Positions 37,181 to 46,073 of a stretch of DNA of 64,000 bases are shown here, piece after piece. Under the pieces are notes generated by a model. It made no database searches. It was not told the DNA's origin and saw only the letters and a program-made list of their open reading frames with translations. Origin of the DNA: Elusimicrobia bacterium GWA2_66_18 (GTDB taxonomy: Bacteria; Elusimicrobiota; Elusimicrobia; UBA1565; UBA9628); contig MGTX01000014.1 of assembly GCA_001799675.1 (NCBI GenBank), forward strand, positions 1-64,000, in the 5' to 3' direction. The stretch's first letter is position 1. The number at the start of each line of letters is the position of its first letter. The position numbers and the translations under genes are program-made.

Positions 37181-37495
37181 TGGATTCCGACAACGGCATT
37201 AAGACCCAGGTCCCAGGACCCAAACGGCCCATCGTGGTCGATTCGAGCATCGAACGAGCGTCGGAGTCGGACCGGTCCAAGCGTCGTCATCTTGTTTGCT
37301 CTCGAGTCATGCGGTCATGATTATCCCCTGCCACGAGCAGATAGAACCGAGTTGCGAGAGGCCATCGATTGTCGGTGTTCATGTGTTAAGGCAGTGAGAA
37401 CACTGTATGAAAATTGTCATTCACCGACTTGATACGGGAAAGGGCCCCTAGACCCACCGCTTCCCAGGCCCCAAGGCCCGCATCTTCGGACATTC
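37181..37495. other. Intergenic region, no convincing gene
   Basis: About 315 bases between the DUF985 gene and the M50 protease. On the minus strand two tiny overlapping ORFs (MNTDNRWPLATRF..., then an ATGA-coupled MTTLGPVRLRR...) can be read but have no ribosome site or recognisable family. A short CAGTG/CACTG hairpin at about 37392-37404 could weakly terminate the protease transcript. Confidence 0.4.
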
Positions 37496-38509
37496 TCAAC
37501 GCTTCAACACTTCCCCCATCCTGGCCCGGACGCCCTGCGCGAGCATGACGCCCAGATAGCCGCAGAACAGGAGGCGGACGCCCTCCCCGGCGCACAGGCG
37601 CCCGTCCGCCAGGAACCGGCGCAGCGCCGCCGACAGGAAGAGACCGCCCCTCCAGACCAGATAGACCGTGTAGCCCGAGAAGGCCGCCAGATAGGCGGTG
37701 TGGAGGGCCCTCACCCATCGGCGCTCCTGGAAGCGCTCGTAGATGTCGTGATAGCACCAGTAGCCGTCCGTGTGCAGGAGCGGGTTGAGGTTGAATATCA
37801 GAAGGCCGGACAGCGCCTGGAGGGCCAGCAGTAAGGCGTCCTGGCCGGTCGCCAGGAAGGCCGCCTCTAGGCCGAGCATATAGAGGGTCTGGGCGGAGAA
37901 GCCCCCCAAGCTGACGGCGATCTGGCCGCGCAGGTCGAGGGAGCGGATGCCGGAAACGTTGGTGTAGAAGACGGGGCAGTACAAGTAGAGCGAGAGGCCG
38001 ATGGGCCGCGCCCCCAGGCCCAGCGCCCAAGTCGAGGCCGAATGTCCCAACTCGTGTACGATCATCCCGGCCAAGGCGAGAAGAACGGTCGCCGCGCCCG
38101 TACCGCCATGCAGGGCCGCCGGGCGCGGCGCAAGGAGCCAGACGGCGGCGGAAAGGGCCGCGCCGGAGGCGGCGAGCAGGCCGTTGAGCGCGAAGGCTTT
38201 AGATCCGCAGCGCTCCGGGTCCAGGCCGAGGCGCCGGAACGCCCTCTCTTGGACGAGCGGCTTGAGCAAGGTCAACCGGGGCTGCAGGAGCGCCGAGAAT
38301 ATCCTCCGGTGGAGCGGCCGGGTATTCTCCGGCGTCAGGGTCCCGTTGGCGACCAGCGTCGCGAAGGCGCCCGGAGAGTCCAACTCCGCGAGCGCCCTCT
38401 GGAAGTCGGCCGGCGCGCCGCGGCGGGGCAGTCCCGTGACGAGGCGCAGAAGTTCCTCGCCGGCCTTGAAGCAGCCGTCGCCGGTGACGAGGAGATACGA
38501 GTCTGCCAT
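37496..38509 (-). CDS. Membrane M50/site-2-protease-like metalloprotease
   Basis: 337 aa. After an N-terminal soluble region (1-115) come several helices with the zinc motif MIVHELGHSAS (about residue 150) and the distal NLNPLLHTDGYW (about 245), which supply the His, Glu and Asp ligands of S2P-type intramembrane proteases. The N-terminal region, with LTPENTRPLHRRIFSALLQPR, resembles accessory parts of peptide-maturation proteases but is not diagnostic. No peptide precursor or transporter is adjacent. No clear ribosome site precedes the ATG. Confidence 0.8.
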   Translation of the reverse strand: MADSYLLVTGDGCFKAGEELLRLVTGLPRRGAPADFQRALAELDSPGAFATLVANGTLTPENTRPLHRRIFSALLQPRLTLLKPLVQERAFRRLGLDPERCGSKAFALNGLLAASGAALSAAVWLLAPRPAALHGGTGAATVLLALAGMIVHELGHSASTWALGLGARPIGLSLYLYCPVFYTNVSGIRSLDLRGQIAVSLGGFSAQTLYMLGLEAAFLATGQDALLLALQALSGLLIFNLNPLLHTDGYWCYHDIYERFQERRWVRALHTAYLAAFSGYTVYLVWRGGLFLSAALRRFLADGRLCAGEGVRLLFCGYLGVMLAQGVRARMGEVLKR

Positions 38510-38856
38510 GCAGGGGCTTTTCGTTTCTCACCCCCAAGTGCAGGCCATTGAAAGTAGGTGCGTGCTCAGAGGGCTTGGCCTGCTCCTTGAGCGCGGCGGG
38601 TGATGGCGGGGGTTGGATCGCCCCGGGTGCGCGAACGGCACCGATAGGCGACGGCGCGCAGAGGGGCGATGGGGCCCCCGCCGACAGGACCCGCCGCGCT
38701 ATATCAAGCAAGCAGGCCATGCCCGGTCAGGCGCGCCACTTTCAGTGGATGCACCCGAGCCGGCGCTCAACCTCGCCTCGGAGAAATATTATGATACCCT
38801 GGATCAAAGGCGCGCCGAGCGCGCCGGAGCCGATCAAGCGGGAGAGGAGCGAAGAC
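38510..38856. other. Divergent intergenic region before citrate synthase
   Basis: Holds the plus-strand citrate synthase leader, with TATGAT at 38790-38795 and GAGGAG before the 38857 ATG. ORFs read through it (38548 plus, 38720 minus) are in-frame extensions of neighbours with Pro/Ala/Arg-rich, non-conserved-looking sequence, so I do not call them genes. Confidence 0.5.
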
Positions 38857-40149
38857 ATGGGCAAGACCGTGATTCTGAAGTTGGACGGCAAGGAGATCGA
38901 ATTGCCGATCATCGAGGGCAGCGAGGGCGAGCGGGCCATCGACATCTGCGCGCTCCGCGCGCAGACCGGCTATATCACGCTCGACAACGGCTACATGAAC
39001 ACGGGCTCCTGCCTGAGCTCCGTCACCTTCCTCGACGGCGAGCGCGGCATCCTGCGCTATCGCGGCATTCCCATCGAGCAGTTGGCCGAGCAGTCCACCT
39101 TCGTCGAGACGAGCTATCTCCTCATCTACGGTCGCCTGCCCAATAAGAAGGAGCTCGAGGCCTTCACGGTCAACATCACCCGCCACACGATGCTCCACGA
39201 GGACATGAAACACTTCTACGAGGGCTTCCCCCGCGACGCGCATCCCATGGCGACGCTGGCCTCGGCGGTCAGCACTCTGTCCACCTTCTACCAGAACGCT
39301 CCGGGCAAGGCGACCAGCCGCAAGGATCTGGATCTCTCCATCTATCGCCTGCTGGGCAAGCTTCCCACCATCGCCACCTACTCGCACAAGAAATCGATCG
39401 GTCACCCCTTCGTCTACCCGGACAACAAGCTCGACTACGCCGCGAATTTCCTTAAAATGATGTTCGCGGTCCCGGCCGAGGATTACCAGGCGGATCCGGA
39501 AGTGGCCAAGGCCCTGGACCTGCTCCTTATCCTCCACGCCGACCACGAGCAGAACTGCAGCGCCTCCACGGTGCGCATGGTCGGCTCCAGCCGCGCGAGC
39601 CTCTTCGCGTCGGTCTCGGCCGGCATCTCCGCCCTCTGGGGCCCGCTCCACGGCGGCGCCAACCAGGAAGTCATCGAGATGCTCCAGCAGATCTGGGAGA
39701 GCGGCATCTCCCCGAAGGACTACCTCGCCAAGGTCAAGGTCAAGGACAGCGGCGCGCGCCTCATGGGCTTCGGCCACCGCGTCTACAAGAACTTCGATCC
39801 TCGCGCGAAGATCATCAAGAAGGCCTGCGACTCGGTGCTCAATAAGCTCGGCATCAACGACCCCCTGCTCGACATCGCCAAGCAGATCGAGGAAGCCGCG
39901 CTCAAGGACGAGTACTTCATTTCCCGCAAGCTCTACCCGAACGTGGACTTCTACAGCGGCATCATCTACCGCGCCGTCGGCATCCCGACGAACATGTTCA
40001 CCGTCATGTTCGCCATCGGCCGCCTGCCCGGCTGGATCGCCCAGTGGAAGGAGATGAACGAGGCCCCGAACTTCAAGATCTGCCGTCCGCGGCAGATCTA
40101 CACGGGTCCGAAGGAGACCGCCTACACGACCGTCGGGCGCCGCAAGTAG
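38857..40149 (+). CDS. gltA: Citrate synthase, type II
   Basis: 430 aa from ATG 38857 with a GAGGAG site; the track start at 38548 is upstream read-through. It condenses acetyl-CoA and oxaloacetate to citrate. Length and motifs fit the hexameric bacterial type: GSCLSSVTFLDGERGILRYRG, the LHGGANQEVIEM histidine, GFGHRVYKNFDPRAKI and the aspartate in DFYSGIIYRAVG. It links to the acetyl-CoA made by PorGDAB. Its stop lies 2 bases from the convergent stop of the membrane glycosyltransferase, with no terminator visible. Confidence 0.95.
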   Translation: MGKTVILKLDGKEIELPIIEGSEGERAIDICALRAQTGYITLDNGYMNTGSCLSSVTFLDGERGILRYRGIPIEQLAEQSTFVETSYLLIYGRLPNKKELEAFTVNITRHTMLHEDMKHFYEGFPRDAHPMATLASAVSTLSTFYQNAPGKATSRKDLDLSIYRLLGKLPTIATYSHKKSIGHPFVYPDNKLDYAANFLKMMFAVPAEDYQADPEVAKALDLLLILHADHEQNCSASTVRMVGSSRASLFASVSAGISALWGPLHGGANQEVIEMLQQIWESGISPKDYLAKVKVKDSGARLMGFGHRVYKNFDPRAKIIKKACDSVLNKLGINDPLLDIAKQIEEAALKDEYFISRKLYPNVDFYSGIIYRAVGIPTNMFTVMFAIGRLPGWIAQWKEMNEAPNFKICRPRQIYTGPKETAYTTVGRRK

Positions 40150-40151
40150 CT

Positions 40152-41807
40152 TTACCGCCGCAGCCGGTAGGCCCGCAGCCAGGGCCCGGCGGCCGCGCCG
40201 GGGCCGGAAGGGAACTCGCGCACGAGGTCGGCCTGCTCGGCCAACTCCGAGAAGAAGGTGGCCAACTCGCGAGAGCGGCGAGGATCGGCGCCGTAGCTGG
40301 TGGTGACGACCCAGTCCACGCGCGCCGCGCGGACCAAGTCGAGGCCCGGGCGCACGTCCAGGAACTCGCCGTCGGCCTGCGAGGCGGCGACGTGCCGGGG
40401 CGAAGACCAGAGGTCGCGCGCGGCGCGCTGGATGCGGTAGATGCGCCAGCCTCCGCCCGGATGCCGGGCGGCCATGGCGCGCAAGAGACGGGCGCGCGGC
40501 GAACCCGCCCGTTCGGCGCGCTCGGCCAGTTCCTCGCACTGCTCCTTCAAGGGATAGGCCAGCGGACCCGCATGCGGCTGGTCTAGGAGGAGGCTCGCGC
40601 CCGCGGGCACGGTCTCCCGCAGCCAGGCGGCGGCCTGCGCGCGCGTGTCCGGGCGCAGAAGGTCCGCATCCTGCTGCCACGTGAGGAAGAGACCCGGAGC
40701 CAGCGCCAGCGCCGCGACGACGCCTCGCCGCCAGGCGCCGGTCCCTCCCAACAGCGACAACCCCTCTCCGGCCAAGAGGGCCAGCGCCGGATAGGCGCCC
40801 AGAAGATACCGCGGCACTCCCCCATCGAAACTGGCCGAGAGCAGGGCCGCGTAGACTCCGACCGGCATCAGGAGAAGAAGGGCGCGCTTGGCCTCCTTGC
40901 GGGCGACGGCGGCGAGTCCCAGGAGCGCGGCCGCCCCGGCCGGCGAGCCCTCGCCCCCGAAGCACCAGAGGTTCTTCATCACCAGACGAGCGGTCTCGAC
41001 CGCGTCGTGGGGCTTGAGCCTCCCCAGATCGCCGTAGTCGCGCCAGTCGGCCAGGAAACGCTCATGGTCGATGAGCGCGTAAGGCGTGCCCGCAGAGAAG
41101 CCGAGGGCCGACAGGAGCCCCGCTTGGAGCAGCCAGGAGAACGGAGCGGGGCCGCCCGCGCGCAGGAGCCAGGCCAGGGGCACGACCAGCCCCGCGGGCG
41201 CGGCCGTGTACTGCGCCGAGCAGGCCAAACCCGCGAGGACGGCCGAGCCCATCAGCCAGCCCTTTTCGCCGCCGCGCTGGAAGCGCAGGGCCGCGGCGGT
41301 GGCGCCGGCGACGAGAAGGAACATGAAGGAGTCCGGCTTGGCGGCGTGGGCGAGCTCGACGAGGGCGGGCGAAGCCGCCAGGACCGCCGCGCCGTAAGGC
41401 CAGCGCAGCGCGTCCTTGCCGCGCTCACAGCGCGCGAGCACGATCAAGGCCCCCAGTTGGCAGAGCCCCGACAGCACGCGCGCGATCAGGTAGAAGCCCG
41501 TCGGCTCGAAGGCGTACTTGGCCGCGAAGTCGAGCGCGCCGCGCAGGAAGCCGAAGCCGGACCAGAACGCGTACCAGGCCCCATAGCCAGCGGCGAGCAT
41601 TTCGGGCCACAACGTGGGATACTTGAAGGAGTGCGGGCGCAGGCCGCCGGCCAGCGAGACCGCCATGTTGATCACATGAGGCTCGTCGGCATTGTAGACG
41701 TGCGGCAGGCCCCAGGTGATGCCTACGAGGCGGGGCAGGGCGGCCAAGACGAGCAGGACGGCGGCGGCGGGGACGAAGGAGCGCCCGCGCTGAACGGCGC
41801 GCCTCAT
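40152..41807 (-). CDS. Polytopic membrane glycosyltransferase-like protein
   Basis: 551 aa from ATG 41807, overlapping the preceding stop by ATGA. Roughly ten hydrophobic helices follow an early loop GLPHVYNADEPHVINMAVSLAGG, the acidic first-loop arrangement of GT-C enzymes, and a soluble C-terminal region from about residue 400 (DQPHAGPLAYPL). It is the last gene of the heptose/glycosyltransferase operon and likely transfers a lipid-linked sugar on the outer face of the inner membrane. Specific donor unknown. Confidence 0.75.
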   Translation of the reverse strand: MRRAVQRGRSFVPAAAVLLVLAALPRLVGITWGLPHVYNADEPHVINMAVSLAGGLRPHSFKYPTLWPEMLAAGYGAWYAFWSGFGFLRGALDFAAKYAFEPTGFYLIARVLSGLCQLGALIVLARCERGKDALRWPYGAAVLAASPALVELAHAAKPDSFMFLLVAGATAAALRFQRGGEKGWLMGSAVLAGLACSAQYTAAPAGLVVPLAWLLRAGGPAPFSWLLQAGLLSALGFSAGTPYALIDHERFLADWRDYGDLGRLKPHDAVETARLVMKNLWCFGGEGSPAGAAALLGLAAVARKEAKRALLLLMPVGVYAALLSASFDGGVPRYLLGAYPALALLAGEGLSLLGGTGAWRRGVVAALALAPGLFLTWQQDADLLRPDTRAQAAAWLRETVPAGASLLLDQPHAGPLAYPLKEQCEELAERAERAGSPRARLLRAMAARHPGGGWRIYRIQRAARDLWSSPRHVAASQADGEFLDVRPGLDLVRAARVDWVVTTSYGADPRRSRELATFFSELAEQADLVREFPSGPGAAAGPWLRAYRLRR

Positions 41808-42997
41808 GTCCCCGGGGGCGCGCGGCGGCGCAGAAGAGCGGCCAGACCGGCGCCGGCCAGCACGGCCAGGACCGGCTCGAGGGGCAGACGGTAGCGGAGG
41901 TTGCTGGCGAAGACGGCGTGGAGCAGGTTCAGATGCGCCGCCCAGGCGAAGAGGAACCAGACCCCGGGCGCGGCCGCCGCCGCGGGCAGGCCGGCGAGGG
42001 CCGCGGCGAAGAGCGCGAGCGTGAAGACTCCGGCGCCCAGGCGCACGAGACGGGAGTGCGGAGGCTCGGGGGCGAGGCGCCAGAAGCGGGCGGCCTTCAC
42101 GGCGCACAGCCGCAGGAACGCCCCGGGGTTCGCCCTGATCCACGACCGAGCCTTGGCGCCGAAATGCTCGTCGCGCGCGAACGGGTCGGAAAGTCCCAAC
42201 GCGCGCGCCTCCTCGCCCATGGCCCGCGCGCGCGTGTGGCGGATCTCCTCGGGGTCGACGGTCAATCCCTCGTAGAAGTTCCAGCCTCCTTGCACGGTCA
42301 CCGGCGCGAAACGATGGTGCTCCGCCCAGTTGCGCGCGGTCCAAGGAACCAGCGCCGCCGCCCAGACCAGACCGCAGACGGCGACGAGCGCGGCCCAGCG
42401 CGGCTGCTCGCGCCGCCGCCACAGAGCGACCAGGGCCAGCGCGCCCCCGAAGGGAAGCATCACGGGACGCGTGAGCGAGGCCAGGCCGCCCAGCAGCCCC
42501 GCCCAGGCGGCGTCCCGCGGCGAGCCCGTCCTCCACGCGCCGACCCACGCCAGGAAGAAACCGACGACCAGGGCCGTGAAGAGGGATTCGCTCATCATGC
42601 GCGCGCTGAAAAAGACGAGCATCGGGTGGAACGCGACGAAGAGCCCGGCCGTCAGCGCGGCGGTCCGGCCGAGACTCAGCGCGGACGCCAGCCGACGGGC
42701 CAGAACGGCCGTGTACGCCGAGAGGAGCATCTGGGCCCAGAGGGCCGGCGAGACGCCCGCCTCTCCAAGGGCCAGGAAGGGCGCCAGGGCCATGGAGTAG
42801 CCGGGAGCGTGCGTGAGCGCGACCGGACCCCGCCCGAGCAGGCCTCGCGCCATGTCGAGGAAGACGCCGTCGTCATAGGCCCCGTCGTCGCGGTAGCCCC
42901 AGAACCTGCCCGCCCAGACGGCCCAGGCGACGCGCGCGGCGAGGGCCGCGAGAAAGATCCACAGGCCGTCCCGGCGTTTCCCGATCTCGCGGTCCAA
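41804..42997 (-). CDS. Membrane glycosyltransferase, GT39/ArnT-like
   Basis: 397 aa from TTG 42997, 4 bases after the GT2 stop. Hydrophobic helices and the GT-C loop GYRDDGAYDDGVFLDMARGL, with AHAPGY-like THAPGYSMALAP, resemble the dolichyl-phosphate-mannose/ArnT family. Together with the GT2 enzyme just upstream it forms a polyprenyl-phosphate-sugar synthase plus transferase pair. Confidence 0.8.
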   Translation of the reverse strand: MDREIGKRRDGLWIFLAALAARVAWAVWAGRFWGYRDDGAYDDGVFLDMARGLLGRGPVALTHAPGYSMALAPFLALGEAGVSPALWAQMLLSAYTAVLARRLASALSLGRTAALTAGLFVAFHPMLVFFSARMMSESLFTALVVGFFLAWVGAWRTGSPRDAAWAGLLGGLASLTRPVMLPFGGALALVALWRRREQPRWAALVAVCGLVWAAALVPWTARNWAEHHRFAPVTVQGGWNFYEGLTVDPEEIRHTRARAMGEEARALGLSDPFARDEHFGAKARSWIRANPGAFLRLCAVKAARFWRLAPEPPHSRLVRLGAGVFTLALFAAALAGLPAAAAAPGVWFLFAWAAHLNLLHAVFASNLRYRLPLEPVLAVLAGAGLAALLRRRAPPGT

Positions 42998-43001
42998 GGT
43001 C

Positions 43002-43733
43002 TCAGTCCGTGAAGCGGTAGCGGATGATCGCGAGGAGGACCCGCGTGCCGTCGCGCCAGAAGCGGATCTTCTTGCCTTCGGCGCGGCTGCGGGCCGTGTA
43101 TGAAACCGGCAGCTCCGCGAAGCGGACCCCCTTCTTGGCGAGCTTGGCCGAGATCTCCCAGTCGTAGTCGAACACGTCGCTCTTCAGCACGAGGCCTTCG
43201 AGGTCCTTCGCGCGGAAGATCTTGAACATCGTCGCGCCGTCGGTGAGCCTCGTGCCGTAGAGGGCGTTGAACAGGGACGTGAAGAGCACGCCCCCGAGGT
43301 TGACGAGGAGACCGTAGAGGCGCTCGAGGCCCGAAAAGCGGCGGAACTGCCAGGCCTGAGGCGAGCGCATCACGCGCGAGCCGAACATCACGTCGCATCG
43401 CCCCGCGATGAGCGGCTCGAGCAGGCGCGGATAGTCGGCCACGTCGTACTCGAGGTCGCCGTCCTGGATGAGCACGAGGTCGCCCGTGACCTGGGCCAGA
43501 CCCCGGCGCACCGCCGCGCCCTTGCCGCGGGGCGCGTCCTCCCAGACGATCTTGACGCCGGGCCGGCCCTCATGGCGCCGGACTTCCTCGCTCGTGCCGT
43601 CGGTCGAACGGCCCTCGACGATGACGATCTCCTTCTCCATCCCGCGCGGCAACTGGACGCCCAGGACCCGCTCGATGAGGACCGGGAAGGTCTTCTGCTC
43701 GTTGTAGACCGGGAGGATGATGGAGAGCTTCAT
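43002..43733 (-). CDS. GT2 glycosyltransferase, DPM1-like
   Basis: 243 aa. The GT-A start LSIILPVYNEQKTFPVLIERVL, the acceptor-loop WEDAPRGKGAAVRRGLAQVTGD and LVLIQDGDLEYDVADYP match polyprenyl-phosphate mannose/glucose synthases of the short, membrane-anchor-less type. It starts 6 bases after hddA and precedes two GT-C transferases that would use its lipid-linked product. Confidence 0.87.
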   Translation of the reverse strand: MKLSIILPVYNEQKTFPVLIERVLGVQLPRGMEKEIVIVEGRSTDGTSEEVRRHEGRPGVKIVWEDAPRGKGAAVRRGLAQVTGDLVLIQDGDLEYDVADYPRLLEPLIAGRCDVMFGSRVMRSPQAWQFRRFSGLERLYGLLVNLGGVLFTSLFNALYGTRLTDGATMFKIFRAKDLEGLVLKSDVFDYDWEISAKLAKKGVRFAELPVSYTARSRAEGKKIRFWRDGTRVLLAIIRYRFTD

Positions 43734-43739
43734 GGCGCT

Positions 43740-44711
43740 TCAGCGGCTGACGTAGACGATCTTCGATCCCTCGGGCTCCAGGGCGAAGGGGATCTCCCGC
43801 CAGGACGACAGCGCGCGGCGCACGGCGCGGCGCTTGGCCGGCGGCGCGAAGAGCAGGAGGAAGCCGCCGCCGCCCGCGCCCAGGATCTTGCCGCCGGTCG
43901 CGCCCGCCTTGCGCGCGGCCTCGTAGGCGCGGTCGATGCCCGGGTTGGAGACGCCGCCGGAGACGCCCTTCTTGAGATCCCAACCCTCGTGGAGCATCGG
44001 ACCGAGGGCGTCGACGTCGCCGTCGCGCAGGGCCTCGCGCGCCTCGTAGGCCAGGTCGCGCAAGCGCGTCATCTGCCGGTCCTTGGCCTCGAATTTCGCG
44101 CGGAAGCGGCGCAGGACGGAGCCGGCCTTGCGCGTGACGCCGGTGTAGAGCAGCAGTGTGCGTTCGGCGAACGCCGCACGGGTCTTCTCACTTAGAACGA
44201 TCGGGTCGACGCGGACGGTCTCGTCGGGCAGGAACTCGATGGACTGGAAGCCGCCGTAGGCGGCGATGTATTGGTCCTGCTTGCCGATCGGCTCCCGCAG
44301 GAACTCAATCTCGATGAGACAGGCTTCTCGCGCCAACTCCTCGGCGGTCCGATACTCGCCCTTGAAGGCGTGCAGGGCATGCAGGACGCCCACGGTGAAG
44401 CTCGACGAGGAGCCCAGGCCCGTGCCGCCGACGACGTCGGCCATCGAGGTGATCTCGACGCCGCGCTCGATGCCAACGAGCCTCAGGCACTCGCGCAGGA
44501 TGGGATGGCGGATGTCGGACACGCGCTTGACCAGCTCGGTGCGGCGGTATTTCAAGATGATCGAATCGTCGAAGTATCGGTTGACCGTCACGTACATGTA
44601 CTTGTCGATCGCGGTCGACACGACCGCGCCGGGACGGCGGCGGTAGAAGGCCGCCAGGTCCGTGCCCCCGCCCACGAAGCTGATGCGGAACGGCGTGCGC
44701 GAGATGATCAT
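43740..44711 (-). CDS. hddA: GHMP kinase, D-glycero-D-manno-heptose-7-phosphate kinase-like
   Basis: 323 aa from ATG 44711 (ATGA overlap with hddC). A GHMP kinase begins IISRTPFRISFVGGGTDLAAFY, the ATP motif is GGTGLGSSSSFTVG and the C-terminal motif KILGAGGGGFLLLFAPP. These fit HddA, which makes heptose 1,7-bisphosphate in the GDP-heptose route. Context (gmhA and hddC) supports the assignment; a sugar kinase such as L-fucose kinase is a less likely reading. Confidence 0.87.
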   Translation of the reverse strand: MIISRTPFRISFVGGGTDLAAFYRRRPGAVVSTAIDKYMYVTVNRYFDDSIILKYRRTELVKRVSDIRHPILRECLRLVGIERGVEITSMADVVGGTGLGSSSSFTVGVLHALHAFKGEYRTAEELAREACLIEIEFLREPIGKQDQYIAAYGGFQSIEFLPDETVRVDPIVLSEKTRAAFAERTLLLYTGVTRKAGSVLRRFRAKFEAKDRQMTRLRDLAYEAREALRDGDVDALGPMLHEGWDLKKGVSGGVSNPGIDRAYEAARKAGATGGKILGAGGGGFLLLFAPPAKRRAVRRALSSWREIPFALEPEGSKIVYVSR

Positions 44712-45412
44712 CGGCGCGGGAGCCCGGCCTCGGCGCGCGCCAGGCGCTCGGGCGTGCCGAGGTCGGCCAGCGTCTCGCCGGTCTTGTAGCCGCGCAGCTC
44801 CAGGCCGCGGCGCAGGGCTTCGGGAAACACGTCGCGGCCGAAGTCGCTGGGACGGTCGCGCGGCGCGAGGTCGAGCAGGGGGCCGCGGACCGCCCACACC
44901 GCCGCCAAGGCGAGCGGCTCGCACGGCGTGCCTGGCCGGGCGCGGTAGAAGCCGGTCAGGCGCTCGCCCTCCAGGCGCGCCAGGTCCGAGTCGAAGGGGT
45001 GATCGGTCTCGATGAGGACGAGGGAGGAGGCGGCCGAGGGACGCGCGGCGTGGAAGTCGACGAAGCGCCGGAAGTCCATGTCGGCGTAGAGGTCTCCGTA
45101 GACGACGAGCAGGTCGTCGCCGACCTCGGCGCGAAGATCAGCCACGGCGCCGGCCGTGCCGCGGGGACTCTTCTCGACATGATAACGGAGCTTCACGCCC
45201 CAGCGCGAGCCGTCGCCGAAGTGGGAGGTGACGGTCTCCGGACGGTAGCCAAGGCTGAGATGAATCTCCCTCCAGCCCGCCGCGGCCAGGCGTTCTACGA
45301 GATATTCCAGGATCGGTTTGCCTCCGAAGGGGAGCATCGGCTTGGGCAGGCCCTCGGTCGCCGCGCCCATGCGCTCGCCCCGGCCGCCGGCCACGATCAC
45401 CGCGGCAATCAC
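44708..45412 (-). CDS. hddC: Sugar nucleotidyltransferase, HddC-like
   Basis: 234 aa from GTG 45412 (GTGA overlap with gmhA). The nucleotide-binding motif AVIVAGGRGERMG...LPKPMLPFGGKPILEYLVERL and VVYGDLYADMDF are typical of sugar-phosphate nucleotidyltransferases. Between GmhA and HddA homologues it most likely forms GDP-D-glycero-alpha-D-manno-heptose. No GmhB phosphatase is seen nearby. Confidence 0.85.
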   Translation of the reverse strand: MIAAVIVAGGRGERMGAATEGLPKPMLPFGGKPILEYLVERLAAAGWREIHLSLGYRPETVTSHFGDGSRWGVKLRYHVEKSPRGTAGAVADLRAEVGDDLLVVYGDLYADMDFRRFVDFHAARPSAASSLVLIETDHPFDSDLARLEGERLTGFYRARPGTPCEPLALAAVWAVRGPLLDLAPRDRPSDFGRDVFPEALRRGLELRGYKTGETLADLGTPERLARAEAGLPRR

Positions 45413-46041
45413 GTCTTCTTCTGCTTGAGGTAGAACGTCAGGATGTGAGCGACGGACATATGCATGTCCTCGATGACGCCGTACTGATCGGAGGGGATCA
45501 GAAGAGACTCGTCGCACATCGCCTTCAGCCTGCCGCCGTCGAAGCCGAGCAGGCCGATGACCTTGGCCCCGCGCCCGCGCGACAGCTTCGCGGCCTTGAG
45601 GAGGTTCGGGGAGTTGCCGCTGCCCGTAATGAGGACGACGACGTCGCCGGCCGCGACCACGTTCTCCAGTTGGCGGGAGAAGGTCTCCTCGAAGGAGAGG
45701 TCGTTGCCGACGGCGGTCATGAAGGCGGTATTGTCCGACAGGGAGACGGCCTTGAGGGGCTTGGCTCCGGCCTTGGCCGCGGTCTTGCCGAAGTCGCAGC
45801 CGACGTGGGCGGAGGTCGCCGCCGAGCCGCCGTTGCCGCAGACCCAGACGAAGCGGCCCGTCCTCTGGGCCTCCTCGATGGCGGCCGCGACGCGGGCCAG
45901 GGCCGTCAGGTCCAGCGCCCGCCACTGCTCGAGGGCGCGCTTGCGGTACCAGCGCGCGAAACCCTGAACGTCGAGCCCCCCGGGACCGGTGACGTGCGCG
46001 GCTCCAGGCTTGGCGCCTTTGATCTTCTTTTTTTCCGTCAT
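45409..46041 (-). CDS. gmhA: Phosphoheptose isomerase (SIS domain)
   Basis: 210 aa from ATG 46041; the track start at 46203 lies in the preceding gene. The SIS fold shows WVCGNGGSAATSAHVGCDFGK and VLITGSGNSPNLLKAAKLSRGRGAKVIGLLG, and the C-terminal EDMHMSVAHIL matches GmhA, which isomerises sedoheptulose-7-phosphate to heptose-7-phosphate. First gene of a six-gene operon. The start codon sits one base after the +1 predicted from TATACT. Confidence 0.9.
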   Translation of the reverse strand: MTEKKKIKGAKPGAAHVTGPGGLDVQGFARWYRKRALEQWRALDLTALARVAAAIEEAQRTGRFVWVCGNGGSAATSAHVGCDFGKTAAKAGAKPLKAVSLSDNTAFMTAVGNDLSFEETFSRQLENVVAAGDVVVLITGSGNSPNLLKAAKLSRGRGAKVIGLLGFDGGRLKAMCDESLLIPSDQYGVIEDMHMSVAHILTFYLKQKKT

Positions 46042-46048
46042 CGCCCGC

Positions 46049-46054
46049 AGTATA
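46049..46054 (-). promoter_or_regulatory. -10 box of the heptose operon
   Basis: TATACT on the minus strand (46054 to 46049) predicts +1 at 46042, one base before the ATG at 46041. The short gap after the synthase gene contains no Shine-Dalgarno. Confidence 0.55.
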
Positions 46055-46073
46055 TCAATTGTCGCCCGGCGCT

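Noticed and set aside
37200-37385. Two tiny coupled ORFs (about 31 and 40 aa) on the minus strand
   Set aside because: ATGA coupling is attractive, but there is no promoter, ribosome site or recognisable family, and the second lies just in front of the leaderless start of the DUF985 gene.
38199-38720. 173-aa minus-strand ORF overlapping the M50 protease start
   Set aside because: Extends through the protease gene in another frame with biased composition; considered as a possible precursor peptide but has no ribosome site and no leader/core pattern.
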